In this document: positions 26,479 to 34,924 of the stretch, piece after piece
How positions within the stretch are numbered: position 1 is the first letter of the stretch
Layout of the letters: every line of letters starts with the position of its first letter
DNA from: Fulvivirga marina
GTDB lineage: Bacteria; Bacteroidota; Bacteroidia; Cytophagales; Cyclobacteriaceae
Assembly (NCBI RefSeq): GCF_016775155.1
Contig: NZ_JAEUGD010000023.1
Location: 186,001 to 250,000 of the forward strand
Reading direction: 5' to 3'
DNA: 64,000 bases
The notes under the pieces: model-generated
Database searches by the model: none
Seen by the model: the letters and a program-made list of their open reading frames with translations, nothing else
What the model was told of the DNA's origin: nothing
Made by a program: the position numbers and the translations under genes

Positions 26479-27831
26479 CTAGTTATTGATATGTTCCTGA
26501 CCATTTTCCCGAGCTTGTTTTTCCTTCTCCTCTATCTCCTTGTCTTCCTTCGATTTGTTTTTTTCTAGCTCTGGTATGGATTCTATTTCTTTATCTATCT
26601 CATTCCAATAAGCCATCTGAACGGCTTCAACAGGTTCTATATGTTTACCACTGGCCATTAGTGCCATAGCCATTAGCATACTTGATATTAGTACTGTATA
26701 CAAAAGTATACCAGCATTAAAGGTATCAACCTGTAATTCGGATGGAATGGCAAAAAACAGGAGTATGGTTACCAAACCCCGAGGTGCAATTAAAACTTCA
26801 GGGGTAATTTTTTTGCCCTGGAACAGCCAAAGAAAGATGGCACGTATGCCAAATAATAAAACAACCACAAGAAGACTAATAAAAAGAACGCTCCAGTCAA
26901 GTAGTGTGGTGAGGTCCAGAGTAATTCCGAATATCACAAAAAAGAAAGTTCTTACTACAAACGCTGACTCTATTGTGACCAGGTGGAAGTTGTTCAAGAT
27001 ACTGTTGACAGATGGTATTTGTATCAATTTTTTTAATTTACCACGAAAGAATACTTTATGGTTGTTTAATACGAGGCCAAAAATCAGGATGATGAGAAGA
27101 GAAGACAGATGAAACATTTTACCTATAGAATACAGGAGTAGTAGCACGGCTATTAGTAAAAAGAGCTTAACATGTGTTTTTACTTTCTGAAAAATAAATA
27201 CCAGGGCATAGCTAATAACTACAGACAGTACGATGGTAATAAAAATATTGGAAAACACATCCCAGACTACAGAATGCACATTGTCATTGTCTACATTGCC
27301 TATCAGGAAGTAGAAATACATGATGCCTAGAATGTCTGAAAAAGTACTTTCATAAACCATGAACTCCTTTTTTTCATCTACCAATTCACCTACAGAGGGA
27401 ATTACTATGGCACTGCTCATAACAGATAAAGGGATGGCATATATAAGCGCTGTGGTGTAATTGTTGATCATAGCAAAGTAAAGGAGAAAGGCAATAGCAA
27501 ATGAGCAGGCCAGTAACCCGAGTAAGGCTACCATAAATGATTTCCAAATAAGGGGCCACTTCTTTCTGGAGAGTTCCAAGTCGAGAGAGGCTTCCAGTAC
27601 GATCATGATCAAACCGACTATACCCAGTATTTCCAGGGCGTTAAATAATATCCCTCCGGTAGCAATACCAAAATAATCAAGACCCAGCTTGATGAATATT
27701 CCTGTAACAATGAGAAGTAAAACACTTGGAATGTTTGTCTTCTCTGAGATGATATTAAAAAAATAGGAAATGATCACAATTAAAGAAAAAGTGATCACTG
27801 CCGTGTATGAGTTAAATATTTCCATATTCAA
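26479..27831 (-). CDS. Cation:proton antiporter (CPA family)
   Basis: 450 residues with about 12 predicted membrane segments from residue ~8 to ~385, then a hydrophilic, charged C-terminal tail (~400-450, rich in Glu and Lys, EKNKSKEDKEIEEKEKQ). Family-like pieces: NIPSVLLLIVTGIFIKLGLD, MIVLEASLDLELSRKKW, and PLSVMSSAIVIPSVGELVDE. It should exchange Na+ or K+ for H+ at the inner membrane. Ion specificity cannot be read. It lies upstream of the AraC gene by 59 bp, and an operon is possible. Divergent from the next gene across a 159-bp region that holds a palindromic operator. Confidence 0.88.
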   Translation of the reverse strand: MNMEIFNSYTAVITFSLIVIISYFFNIISEKTNIPSVLLLIVTGIFIKLGLDYFGIATGGILFNALEILGIVGLIMIVLEASLDLELSRKKWPLIWKSFMVALLGLLACSFAIAFLLYFAMINNYTTALIYAIPLSVMSSAIVIPSVGELVDEKKEFMVYESTFSDILGIMYFYFLIGNVDNDNVHSVVWDVFSNIFITIVLSVVISYALVFIFQKVKTHVKLFLLIAVLLLLYSIGKMFHLSSLLIILIFGLVLNNHKVFFRGKLKKLIQIPSVNSILNNFHLVTIESAFVVRTFFFVIFGITLDLTTLLDWSVLFISLLVVVLLFGIRAIFLWLFQGKKITPEVLIAPRGLVTILLFFAIPSELQVDTFNAGILLYTVLISSMLMAMALMASGKHIEPVEAVQMAYWNEIDKEIESIPELEKNKSKEDKEIEEKEKQARENGQEHINN

Positions 27832-27895
27832 ATAAAAACAATCTGTTAATTAACTAGAAGAAAATTCACTGTTGGAATATACAAATGGTTTCTTA

Positions 27896-27919
27896 ACTTT
27901 GTGTCACAAAGTACTTTTG
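27896..27919 (+). promoter_or_regulatory. Winged-helix operator overlapping a -7 promoter element (site 1)
   Basis: ACTTTGTG-T-CACAAAGT (27896-27912) is a perfect 8-1-8 palindrome. It is joined to TACTTTTG (27912-27919), a consensus -7 box. A second ACTTTG-N5-CAAAGT copy in front of creD has the same following TACTTTT. The distance to the ATG at 27991 leaves a leader of about 65 nt. Confidence 0.7.
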
Positions 27920-27990
27920 ATGTTGTTGTGTTCTATTGTAAAGAAAGCAATTATTATGGGCTTTCAATTTACTATTAATATAAGATTGTA

Positions 27991-28614
27991 ATGAATAAAG
28001 AGCCTGATTATATCAAGGATATTTCTGAGATAAGGAATATCATGGAGCGTTCTTCAAGGTTTATGTCCCTCAGTGGACTTTCAGGAGTAATGGCTGGTAT
28101 TTATGCACTTGTTGGCGCATACCTTGCGTACAAGCTGTTTTACTTTTCGGATGAGATACTTTATAGGACTATCTCCAGAGGTGTGGTGTCGGATAAAGTG
28201 CTGCATGTCGTGCTATTAGCTCTTGGTGTATTGGTGTTGGCAATAGGGACAGGTATTTGGTTCTCTTATTCTAAAGCAAAAAAACATAATTATAGAATGT
28301 GGGATGCTACGGCCAAAAGAATGATCATTAATTTGGCTATTCCTTTGACCACAGGTGGTATATTCGTGCTGATAATGTTTAGCAAAGGACTAATTGGGCT
28401 GATCGCTCCTTGTACTTTGATTTTTTATGGCTTGGCTTTGATCAACGCCAGTAAGTACACTTATACGGATATCCGTTATCTGGGCTTTTGTGAGATAGTA
28501 TTAGGGTTGTTGAGTAGCTATTTTATTGGCTATGGTCTTTTATTCTGGGCTATTGGCTTTGGCTTGCTTCACATTATCTATGGTACGGTTATGTATTTTA
28601 AATACGAAAAGTGA
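27991..28614 (+). CDS. Conserved inner-membrane protein of the winged-helix/CreD cluster
   Basis: 207 residues. A cytoplasmic N-terminus (EPDYIKDISEIRNIMERSSR) is followed by five or six hydrophobic segments, beginning FMSLSGLSGVMAGIYALVGA and ending GLLFWAIGFGLLHIIYGTVM. Proteins of this type often precede a small winged-helix regulator in Bacteroidota. No transport motif was recognised. Its stop overlaps the start of the regulator (GTGA), so translation is coupled. It could be a sensor that controls the regulator, but this is inference. Confidence 0.8.
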   Translation: MNKEPDYIKDISEIRNIMERSSRFMSLSGLSGVMAGIYALVGAYLAYKLFYFSDEILYRTISRGVVSDKVLHVVLLALGVLVLAIGTGIWFSYSKAKKHNYRMWDATAKRMIINLAIPLTTGGIFVLIMFSKGLIGLIAPCTLIFYGLALINASKYTYTDIRYLGFCEIVLGLLSSYFIGYGLLFWAIGFGLLHIIYGTVMYFKYEK

Positions 28615-28919
28615 AGCAATATCTTAATCATCTTAACAAAGCTTTCGAAAACCGTGTAAGGCTGGGAATTATGTCGGCCTTGACAGTGAATGACTATTTA
28701 GATTTCAATGCATTGAAGGAGCTTTTAAATGTTACTGATGGGAACCTTGCCAGTCATTTAAAGGCTCTGGAAAAGGAAGAATACATTGGTATGGAGAAGT
28801 CGTTTGTAGGGAGAAAGCCGAATACCAAGTACCACATTACCAAAGCAGGTCGCAGTGCTTTTGAGGAGCACATTGGTGCATTGGAACAGCTTATAAAAGA
28901 GCAACATCAATCTAAATAA
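28611..28919 (+). CDS. Winged-helix transcriptional regulator (ArsR/MarR-like, HTH_27 type)
   Basis: 102 residues from a GTG at 28611 that overlaps the previous stop by 4 bp. The winged HTH is visible as LGIMSALTVNDYLDFNALKE, DGNLASHLKALEKEEYIGME (recognition helix) and PNTKYHITKAGRSAFEEHI (wing and following helix). It has no sensor domain, so its signal must come from a partner such as the coupled membrane protein. It is the obvious candidate to bind the two ACTTTG-N5-CAAAGT palindromes at 27896 and 28936. Confidence 0.88.
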   Translation: MKQYLNHLNKAFENRVRLGIMSALTVNDYLDFNALKELLNVTDGNLASHLKALEKEEYIGMEKSFVGRKPNTKYHITKAGRSAFEEHIGALEQLIKEQHQSK

Positions 28920-28935
28920 AATTTTTTATCCATAT

Positions 28936-28959
28936 ACTTTGAATTGCAAAGTACTTTTA
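28936..28959 (+). promoter_or_regulatory. Winged-helix operator in front of creD (site 2)
   Basis: ACTTTG-AATTG-CAAAGT (28936-28952) followed by TACTTTTA (28952-28959), a 7-of-8 match to the -7 element. The same layout occurs at 27896-27919. The ATG of creD is at 28972, so the leader is very short (about 6-10 nt). Confidence 0.7.
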
Positions 28960-28971
28960 AATAAACTTATC

Positions 28972-30318
28972 ATGCAAGAATCAGAAACAAACACAATTAG
29001 CAAGATCAGTAGTGGAATTAAGAATTCCATAATGGTTAAATTGATAGCTGTTGCAGTTATAGCGCTCCTGTTGCTAATTCCAGCTTCAAGTATAGAATCA
29101 CTTATATACGAGCGGCAGCTCAATCGAGATATTGCCATACAAGAGGTTAGCAATAAATGGGGTGGTGCACAGATATTGGCGGGGCCTATTCTTAACATTC
29201 CATATCGGGAATATCATAAAAATAAGGATGGAGAGTTGAGGTATACTGTGCATTATGCTCACTTTCTACCAAAATCCTTAAATATTGATGGTAAGGTGGA
29301 CCCTGAAAGACGAAAAAGAGGTATTTATGAGATAGTACTTTATAACACTAAACTTCAATTTTCAGGAACTTTTGAAAAGCCTGACTTCAGTATCTGGAGT
29401 ATAGACTCAGAGAATGTTCATTGGGGTGAGGCATATATTTCTATCGGTATTCCGGATATGTCTGGGATACAGAAGGACCTTACATTAAAGTGGAATGGCA
29501 AAAGCCATGTTGTAGAGTCGGGTCTTCCAGAAAAGGAGGTTATTAGCTCAGGTCTGATTAGCCGGGTATCTTTTGGAGAAGGGAAGGTTAATAATTTTGA
29601 GTTTTCGGTAGATCTTAATGGTAGCGGACAACTGAGTTTCGTACCTCTAGGAAAAAGAACATTGGTAAACCTGGTATCCCCTTGGCCTGATCCAAGTTTC
29701 AATGGAGAGTTTTTGCCTGATAAGCGAGAAGTTACAATAGACGGCTTTAAAGCCGAATGGGAGGTGCTGGATCTTAATCGGAATTACCCCCAGCAATGGC
29801 TTGGCAATACTCAAAACATACAAAATGCTGCTTTTGGTGTGGGTTTGATTTTACCAGTAGATGAATATCAAAAGAATATGAGATCTGTCAAGTATGCCAT
29901 ATTGGTTATTGCACTTTCTTTCATTATCTTCTTTTTGATAGAAATACTTAATAGGAAGAGATTTCACCCTTTTCAGTATGTAATGGTTGGCCTGGTTATA
30001 GTTTTGTTTTATAGTTTGTTAATATCTTTTACCGAGCATATGGGCTTTAATCTGGCATACATGATTTCTAGCATTTTAGTGATTGGTCTGATAGCCATAT
30101 ATGTAGCGGCTGTTTTTAAATCACGGAAGCTTACTATTCTGGTAACTATACTTTTAACTGTGATCTATTTCTTCATTTTTGTAATACTTCAGCTACAAGA
30201 CTTTGCTTTGTTGGTTGGCAGTCTGGGCCTTTTTGCAGCACTTGCTTCATTGATGTATCTATCGAGACATATAAATTGGTATGAGTTAAATACACGTACA
30301 ATTACGGAGTCAAATTAA
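28972..30318 (+). CDS. creD: CreD-family inner-membrane protein
   Basis: 448 residues from the ATG at 28972 (MQESETNTISKISSG); a start at 28939 would lie inside the operator. One N-terminal membrane anchor (MVKLIAVAVIALLLLIPASS) precedes a large soluble domain (~60-290; NKWGGAQILAGPILNIPY, then YTVHYAHFLPKSLNI) and a block of five or six C-terminal helices. The layout and motifs match CreD, an envelope-stress associated protein of unknown molecular function. Its promoter carries the same operator as the upstream regulator operon, so it should be in the same regulon. A stem-loop follows it at 30338. Confidence 0.92.
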   Translation: MQESETNTISKISSGIKNSIMVKLIAVAVIALLLLIPASSIESLIYERQLNRDIAIQEVSNKWGGAQILAGPILNIPYREYHKNKDGELRYTVHYAHFLPKSLNIDGKVDPERRKRGIYEIVLYNTKLQFSGTFEKPDFSIWSIDSENVHWGEAYISIGIPDMSGIQKDLTLKWNGKSHVVESGLPEKEVISSGLISRVSFGEGKVNNFEFSVDLNGSGQLSFVPLGKRTLVNLVSPWPDPSFNGEFLPDKREVTIDGFKAEWEVLDLNRNYPQQWLGNTQNIQNAAFGVGLILPVDEYQKNMRSVKYAILVIALSFIIFFLIEILNRKRFHPFQYVMVGLVIVLFYSLLISFTEHMGFNLAYMISSILVIGLIAIYVAAVFKSRKLTILVTILLTVIYFFIFVILQLQDFALLVGSLGLFAALASLMYLSRHINWYELNTRTITESN

Positions 30319-30337
30319 AAAAATATTTATCCTTCTG

Positions 30338-30364
30338 AGGGCTTGTGATTTAATCATAAGCCCT
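30338..30364 (+). terminator. Stem-loop after creD
   Basis: agggcttgtgat (30338-30349) pairs with 30353-30364 (11 of 12 Watson-Crick, one G-U), with a 3-nt loop. The T run behind it is weak (gcttgttt). Confidence 0.5.
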
Positions 30365-30497
30365 GCTTGTTTATGTAAATCTATCTGTGCTGTTTTCCAA
30401 TACTTTATTAAAATCAAATATTTTTAAAAATCTTTAAATATTTCCTTTGAGCTTTAAAAAATGTGCTATTTTAGAAATTCAAATATAAAAACTCCAT

Positions 30498-31457
30498 ATG
30501 TTGGTTTATACCTTATTTGTTGTTGGCTTTATTTTCTTAATCAAGGGAGCAGATCTTCTTGTAGAGGGAGCATCTTCAATTGGTAAGAAATTCAATGTCT
30601 CCAGTATTGTAATAGGTTTGACCATTGTATCGTTCGGCACTTCCTTACCCGAGTTACTTGTTAATCTGATTGCGAGCTATAAAGATACTCCTGATATCGG
30701 TGTAGGTAACGTACTAGGCAGTAACATAGCCAACATTTTGCTAATTCTGGGTATTTCAGCGTTGATCAACCCTCTCCCGATCACTAAAAACACTTACTTT
30801 ATCGAAGTACCCTTTTCGCTTACGGCCACACTTCTGGTAGGTTTCCTGGCCAACGCTTCTTTGTTTGGGAAGTCCAATGATTATGTGATTAGCCAATATG
30901 ATGGTGTTATTCTACTATTTTTCTTTGTATTGTTTATGGGGTATGTATATATCGTATCCAAACAGAAGAAATCTGAGTTTTCTACAGAAGAATTCAAAGA
31001 AATGGCCTTTGGAAAGTCCATTGGGCTTATAGTCATAGGAATAGTGGGCCTATACTTTGGTGGCCGTTGGGTTGTTGATGGAGCTATTGAGCTTGCAAGA
31101 GGTTTTGGAATGAGTGAGGCTTTTATCGGTCTTACTATTATAGCCATAGGAACGTCACTACCGGAACTGGTAACTTCGGCTGTTGCGGCATTCAAAAAGG
31201 ATACGGATATTGCTGTGGGTAATGTTGTGGGGTCAAACATCTTTAATCTGCTCTGGATACTTGGTTTAAGCGCTTCAATTAAACCTATTCCTTACGATGT
31301 TATTAGTAACTCAGATGTATTTATGATCATTGCATCAAGTACGGCACTGATTCTGGCAGTTGTAGTTGGTAGAAGACCCATAATTAGCAGGTGGGAAGGT
31401 TTTTTCTTTCTGGTAGCTTATTTCTGGTATATCACTTTCCTTATTGAGAGAGGGTAA
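30498..31457 (+). CDS. Calcium/sodium antiporter (YrbG type)
   Basis: 319 residues, about ten membrane helices in two inverted halves. Each half has the exchanger alpha-repeat: first half IVSFGTSLPELLVNLIAS and GNVLGSNIANILLILG, second half IIAIGTSLPELVTSAVAAF and GNVVGSNIFNLLWILG. The G-T-S-L-P-E and G-S-N motifs bind cation. Length and motif order fit YrbG-type K+-independent Ca2+/Na+ exchangers at the inner membrane. Monocistronic; no regulator adjacent. The direction and the actual ion are not readable from the sequence. Confidence 0.93.
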   Translation: MLVYTLFVVGFIFLIKGADLLVEGASSIGKKFNVSSIVIGLTIVSFGTSLPELLVNLIASYKDTPDIGVGNVLGSNIANILLILGISALINPLPITKNTYFIEVPFSLTATLLVGFLANASLFGKSNDYVISQYDGVILLFFFVLFMGYVYIVSKQKKSEFSTEEFKEMAFGKSIGLIVIGIVGLYFGGRWVVDGAIELARGFGMSEAFIGLTIIAIGTSLPELVTSAVAAFKKDTDIAVGNVVGSNIFNLLWILGLSASIKPIPYDVISNSDVFMIIASSTALILAVVVGRRPIISRWEGFFFLVAYFWYITFLIERG

Positions 31458-31540
31458 CCTGATTAATAAGCCTCGTCAAGGAACAAACACTTATATTGCA
31501 TTGATCAGGATTAAACGTTGCGTGCCTGGTAGTGTGTTTC

Positions 31541-33051
31541 TCAAAATCGAACCGTTAAAGTAAATCCTGATAGCCCCGCTTCCAGGGCTGATGAGCTTGT
31601 ATATTCAAGATCACTGCTAACATCCCCGGTTTGTACGATGTATTGGAACTGTAATATTGCCGTGCCAGATCCTCCGCTATATGTTGCATACCTGTCTGTC
31701 GTTCCGGTCTCAAGCAAGATTCTGGGTGTACCTGTTACATTAACATTCTGATCAAAAGTGACATCTATGGTTATGGTTGTTCCCAACGGGTAGCTGTCAT
31801 TGGCCATACTTGATGTTACATTTTGAGGCGAAGGAGGAGCCAGTGTTGTCGCAGATGTGGTGAGTGCCGGGGTTCGATAACAGGCTCCGAATGTATTGAG
31901 ACTATATACAGCAAAATGATATGTTGTGGATGGAGCCATGTTGTTTATAGTAACGGAACTACCTGTTCCGCGATATACAACATAATTATCTGTGCCCAAC
32001 AGATCCCCTGAGCCAAAAGCAGAATTTGCTGCGTGCAAAATGCCATCTACAGGATTGCTGTTAACAGCACTACCTTGCCTGGCAACCACGATTACCTGGT
32101 TGCCATTTCCGTTCGTCCAGCTAAGATCGATTGATGAGGAGCTAGTCGAAACGACTGGGGCAGATGCCTGAACTGTTGGGTCAGAGCAGCTTGCCAGTGA
32201 AATATCTGTGGCCCCGCTTAGTCCGGCCATAATAGAAGTTAGTTCTGAGCCATCGCTATTGGCAGTTTTAATAGAAGTTCCGTCTAAGATTATAAGTCGC
32301 CCATCAGGGTGCACGGCAATAGCTTTAATATCTGTAAGCCCTGAGGTTATTTTTGTATAGCCTCCAGAGCCGTTATCCATGTCGGCAGCCATTACCCTAT
32401 TAGTCGACGGGCTTTCATAAATTATTTCGCGAGCGCCTAAGTCAAAATCAAATGCTTCTCCTGCTCCCGAAGATATTATTGCGGTCAGCGATCCTCCAAA
32501 AGTTCCTGTACGGTAGATTCGACCATCAAACTCATTCGATACATATACATATTCACCATCTGTGTCCACATTGATATCGTGAAAAATATCTCCACTATAA
32601 GCTCCAATGTTTAAGGTAGATGGGCTTTGGCAACAGTCCTGATCATTGTAGTCGCTATATTCTATTGAGCCAGGATCACTATCGACAAAGCCATTAATAT
32701 ATACCAGAGATTCTCCGGGGTGGTGGTCAATATTGAAACCAGCCGTCATAGCTGGCCTGCTATAGGTAATTGTAGGCCCCGAAAAGCTTGATAGCGGAAT
32801 TCTGTACAAGTCTCCTTGTCACGGGTTAGTTAGAAAGCTATGTTGCTGGATTGGTCAATGGAGATTTTATGCGGCTGGTCAGGATTGGTGAAATGGGTCT
32901 GAGCCATAGCCCCGTCTAGGTTTGCACTTCTGATATCATTCCCTTGTGTCCAGTAAATTCTTTGCCCTATAGATTCGGTTGTTGCTAAAATAATAGCGAA
33001 CAACATACCTAAAAGCAGTCGTTTTAAAGCCAACAGTATTAAGTTTTTCAT
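31541..33051 (-). pseudogene. Broken secreted beta-propeller / Ig-like repeat protein
   Basis: The first piece (33051-32830, 73 residues) has a signal peptide and a YWTD-like start (RIYWTQGNDIRSANLDG) and stops after SNIAF. The second piece (32809-31541, 422 residues, no signal, start only TTG) resumes with YRIPLSSFSGPTITY and continues the LDLR-type YWTD propeller, a fibronectin-type III domain and a C-terminal Ig-like repeat (VTFDQNVNVTGTPRILLETG). Between them are both a frame change and an in-frame TGA (32810-32830). At the end the frame also seems to shift near 31575. At least two lesions argue for real decay, though sequence error is possible. The intact gene would be surface-exported. 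Confidence 0.7.
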
Positions 33052-33293
33052 TGCAATTCGGCTTGAATATAATAAAAGAGAATATCATTTTATATGAAAA
33101 TCAATGGTTTAGTAACCTAATAGTACAAAAGGGGTGTTTTTCCCCTATATGCTTTTTTAAAGCGTATGTAGATTAAGTGTGTAGGCCTGCAACGAATTAC
33201 CTAAAGTGTTGTTAGGCAGAACGCTAGCTTGTTTTAACACGACTTAACAGGAAATTTGGATATGAATAAATAGGAAATACGTATAGAGCATAT

Positions 33294-33325
33294 AAAGGCA
33301 TCACAATTTTCGTTATGATGCCTTT
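33294..33325 (-). terminator. Hairpin downstream of the MATE gene
   Basis: aaaggcatca (33294-33303) with tgatgccttt (33316-33325), 12-nt loop, 9 bp after the stop on the minus strand. The T run is short (ctttatat). Confidence 0.6.
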
Positions 33326-33333
33326 TGGGCTCG

Positions 33334-34740
33334 CTAAATTTCAACAAGTTTCCAACGACCTTTCCTGAAAATAACGATACTAACAACTGCTAGGGCAGTT
33401 GATGCAATAGCTATTGCTAGAAATATACCCGCAGGACCTAGGCCAAAATGAATCGCCATAATGTAAGCCATTGGAAGTTCAAAAAGCCAGAAGCAAAACA
33501 GGTTAATAACCGTTGGGGTTTTGGTATCTCCGGCACCGTTGAATGCCTGCCCTATTACCATGCCATAGGCAAAGAAAATATAGCCGAATGAAATGATTCT
33601 TAGTGCAAGAGCTCCATATTCTATCACCTTTGCTTCTGAAGTAAAGATATGTACAAATGCTTCTGCCCATGTGATAAATATAACAGAAATAAGGCCCAGG
33701 AAAATCATGTTGTAAAATGCACATTTCCATACCGATCGCTCAGCGCGGTCTGCCTGGCCTGCGCCAAGGTTTTGGCCTACCAGGGTTGCTGCAGCATTGC
33801 TCAACCCCCAGGAAGGTAGGATAGTGAACATAATTATTCTAAAGGCTATGGCATAACCAGCCAAAACTTCTGAGCCAAATATTGCACTAATCCTTACAAG
33901 GAATAGCCAACTCAAAGTGCCTATCATGTATTGCCCAATTCCTCCCGCCGAAACTTTTATTATTTTCCATATTGTATCCCAATGGATTTTCAGATGCTTC
34001 AATTTTACTTGCACTATACCCTTGGAACTGGTTAACATCACCAGTTGATATATGACACCTATACCACGGCCAATGGTTGTAGCTATGGCGGCACCTTCTA
34101 TACCAAAAGCTGGAATGGGTCCAAACCCGAATATCAATATAGGATCTAGTATAATGTTAAGGCAATTAGAAACTATAAGTACCCGCATGGCTATTGATGC
34201 ATCTCCTGCTCCTCTAAAAATTGCATTGATGAGGAATAGCAGCATGATGGTAGCATTCCCTGCCAGCATGATCATAGTGTAGCCATAACCTTCCTCTACA
34301 AGGTCTTTTTCGCCCCCCATAAGGGTAAGTATATCTTTAGCAAAAAACATTCCTGCAGCACTGAATATCAGAGAGGTAAGAATGGTAATGAATATGGCCT
34401 GTACAGCAACATTATTGGCCTGCTCAGCTTTGTTTTCCCCTACTCGCCTCGCTACCATGGCTGTTGCGGCCATACTAAAGCCTATCGAGAGTGCATAAAC
34501 GATCATGATAACGGATTCCGTTAGGGCGACTGTAGCAATAGCATTTACACTTACCTTACCTACGAAATAAATATCAATAACTGCAAACAGCGACTCCATG
34601 ACCATTTCAATGATCATTGGCACGGAGAGCATAAATATTGCACGGTTGATACTACCGTTTGTGAAGTTTTTTTCAGAGCCTGCTACTGCAGTGCCAATAG
34701 TGGTTAAAATCTTATATATAGATTGTAAAATTGAACGCAT
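33334..34740 (-). CDS. MATE-family efflux transporter
   Basis: 468 residues from the ATG at 34740 (MRSILQSIYKIL); a start at 34764 adds a short polar leader. Twelve membrane helices in two bundles. Family pieces: FMLSVPMIIEMVMESLFAVI, DIYFVGKVSVNAIATVALTE, GFSMAATAMVARRVGEN and later AAATLVGQNLGAGQADRAE, which repeats the same motif in the second half. NorM/DinF-type exporters expel cationic drugs or toxic metabolites with a Na+ or H+ gradient. The substrate is unknown. A hairpin follows. No adjacent regulator. Confidence 0.93.
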   Translation of the reverse strand: MRSILQSIYKILTTIGTAVAGSEKNFTNGSINRAIFMLSVPMIIEMVMESLFAVIDIYFVGKVSVNAIATVALTESVIMIVYALSIGFSMAATAMVARRVGENKAEQANNVAVQAIFITILTSLIFSAAGMFFAKDILTLMGGEKDLVEEGYGYTMIMLAGNATIMLLFLINAIFRGAGDASIAMRVLIVSNCLNIILDPILIFGFGPIPAFGIEGAAIATTIGRGIGVIYQLVMLTSSKGIVQVKLKHLKIHWDTIWKIIKVSAGGIGQYMIGTLSWLFLVRISAIFGSEVLAGYAIAFRIIMFTILPSWGLSNAAATLVGQNLGAGQADRAERSVWKCAFYNMIFLGLISVIFITWAEAFVHIFTSEAKVIEYGALALRIISFGYIFFAYGMVIGQAFNGAGDTKTPTVINLFCFWLFELPMAYIMAIHFGLGPAGIFLAIAIASTALAVVSIVIFRKGRWKLVEI

Positions 34741-34924
34741 TATATCGGTTTTAAAAGGAAACAAAAATTAAGAAAGGCTTAGAAGGACGAACTTCTCAAG
34801 TTCATTTTCTTAACATACGAGGACCGATATTATGCTCATAGACTTGAAAATTTGATCTGCTTTTGCAGTAAATGATTTATATTAGTTCAATAGAGATAAA
34901 AACAACGTTTTAACAAACATTATT

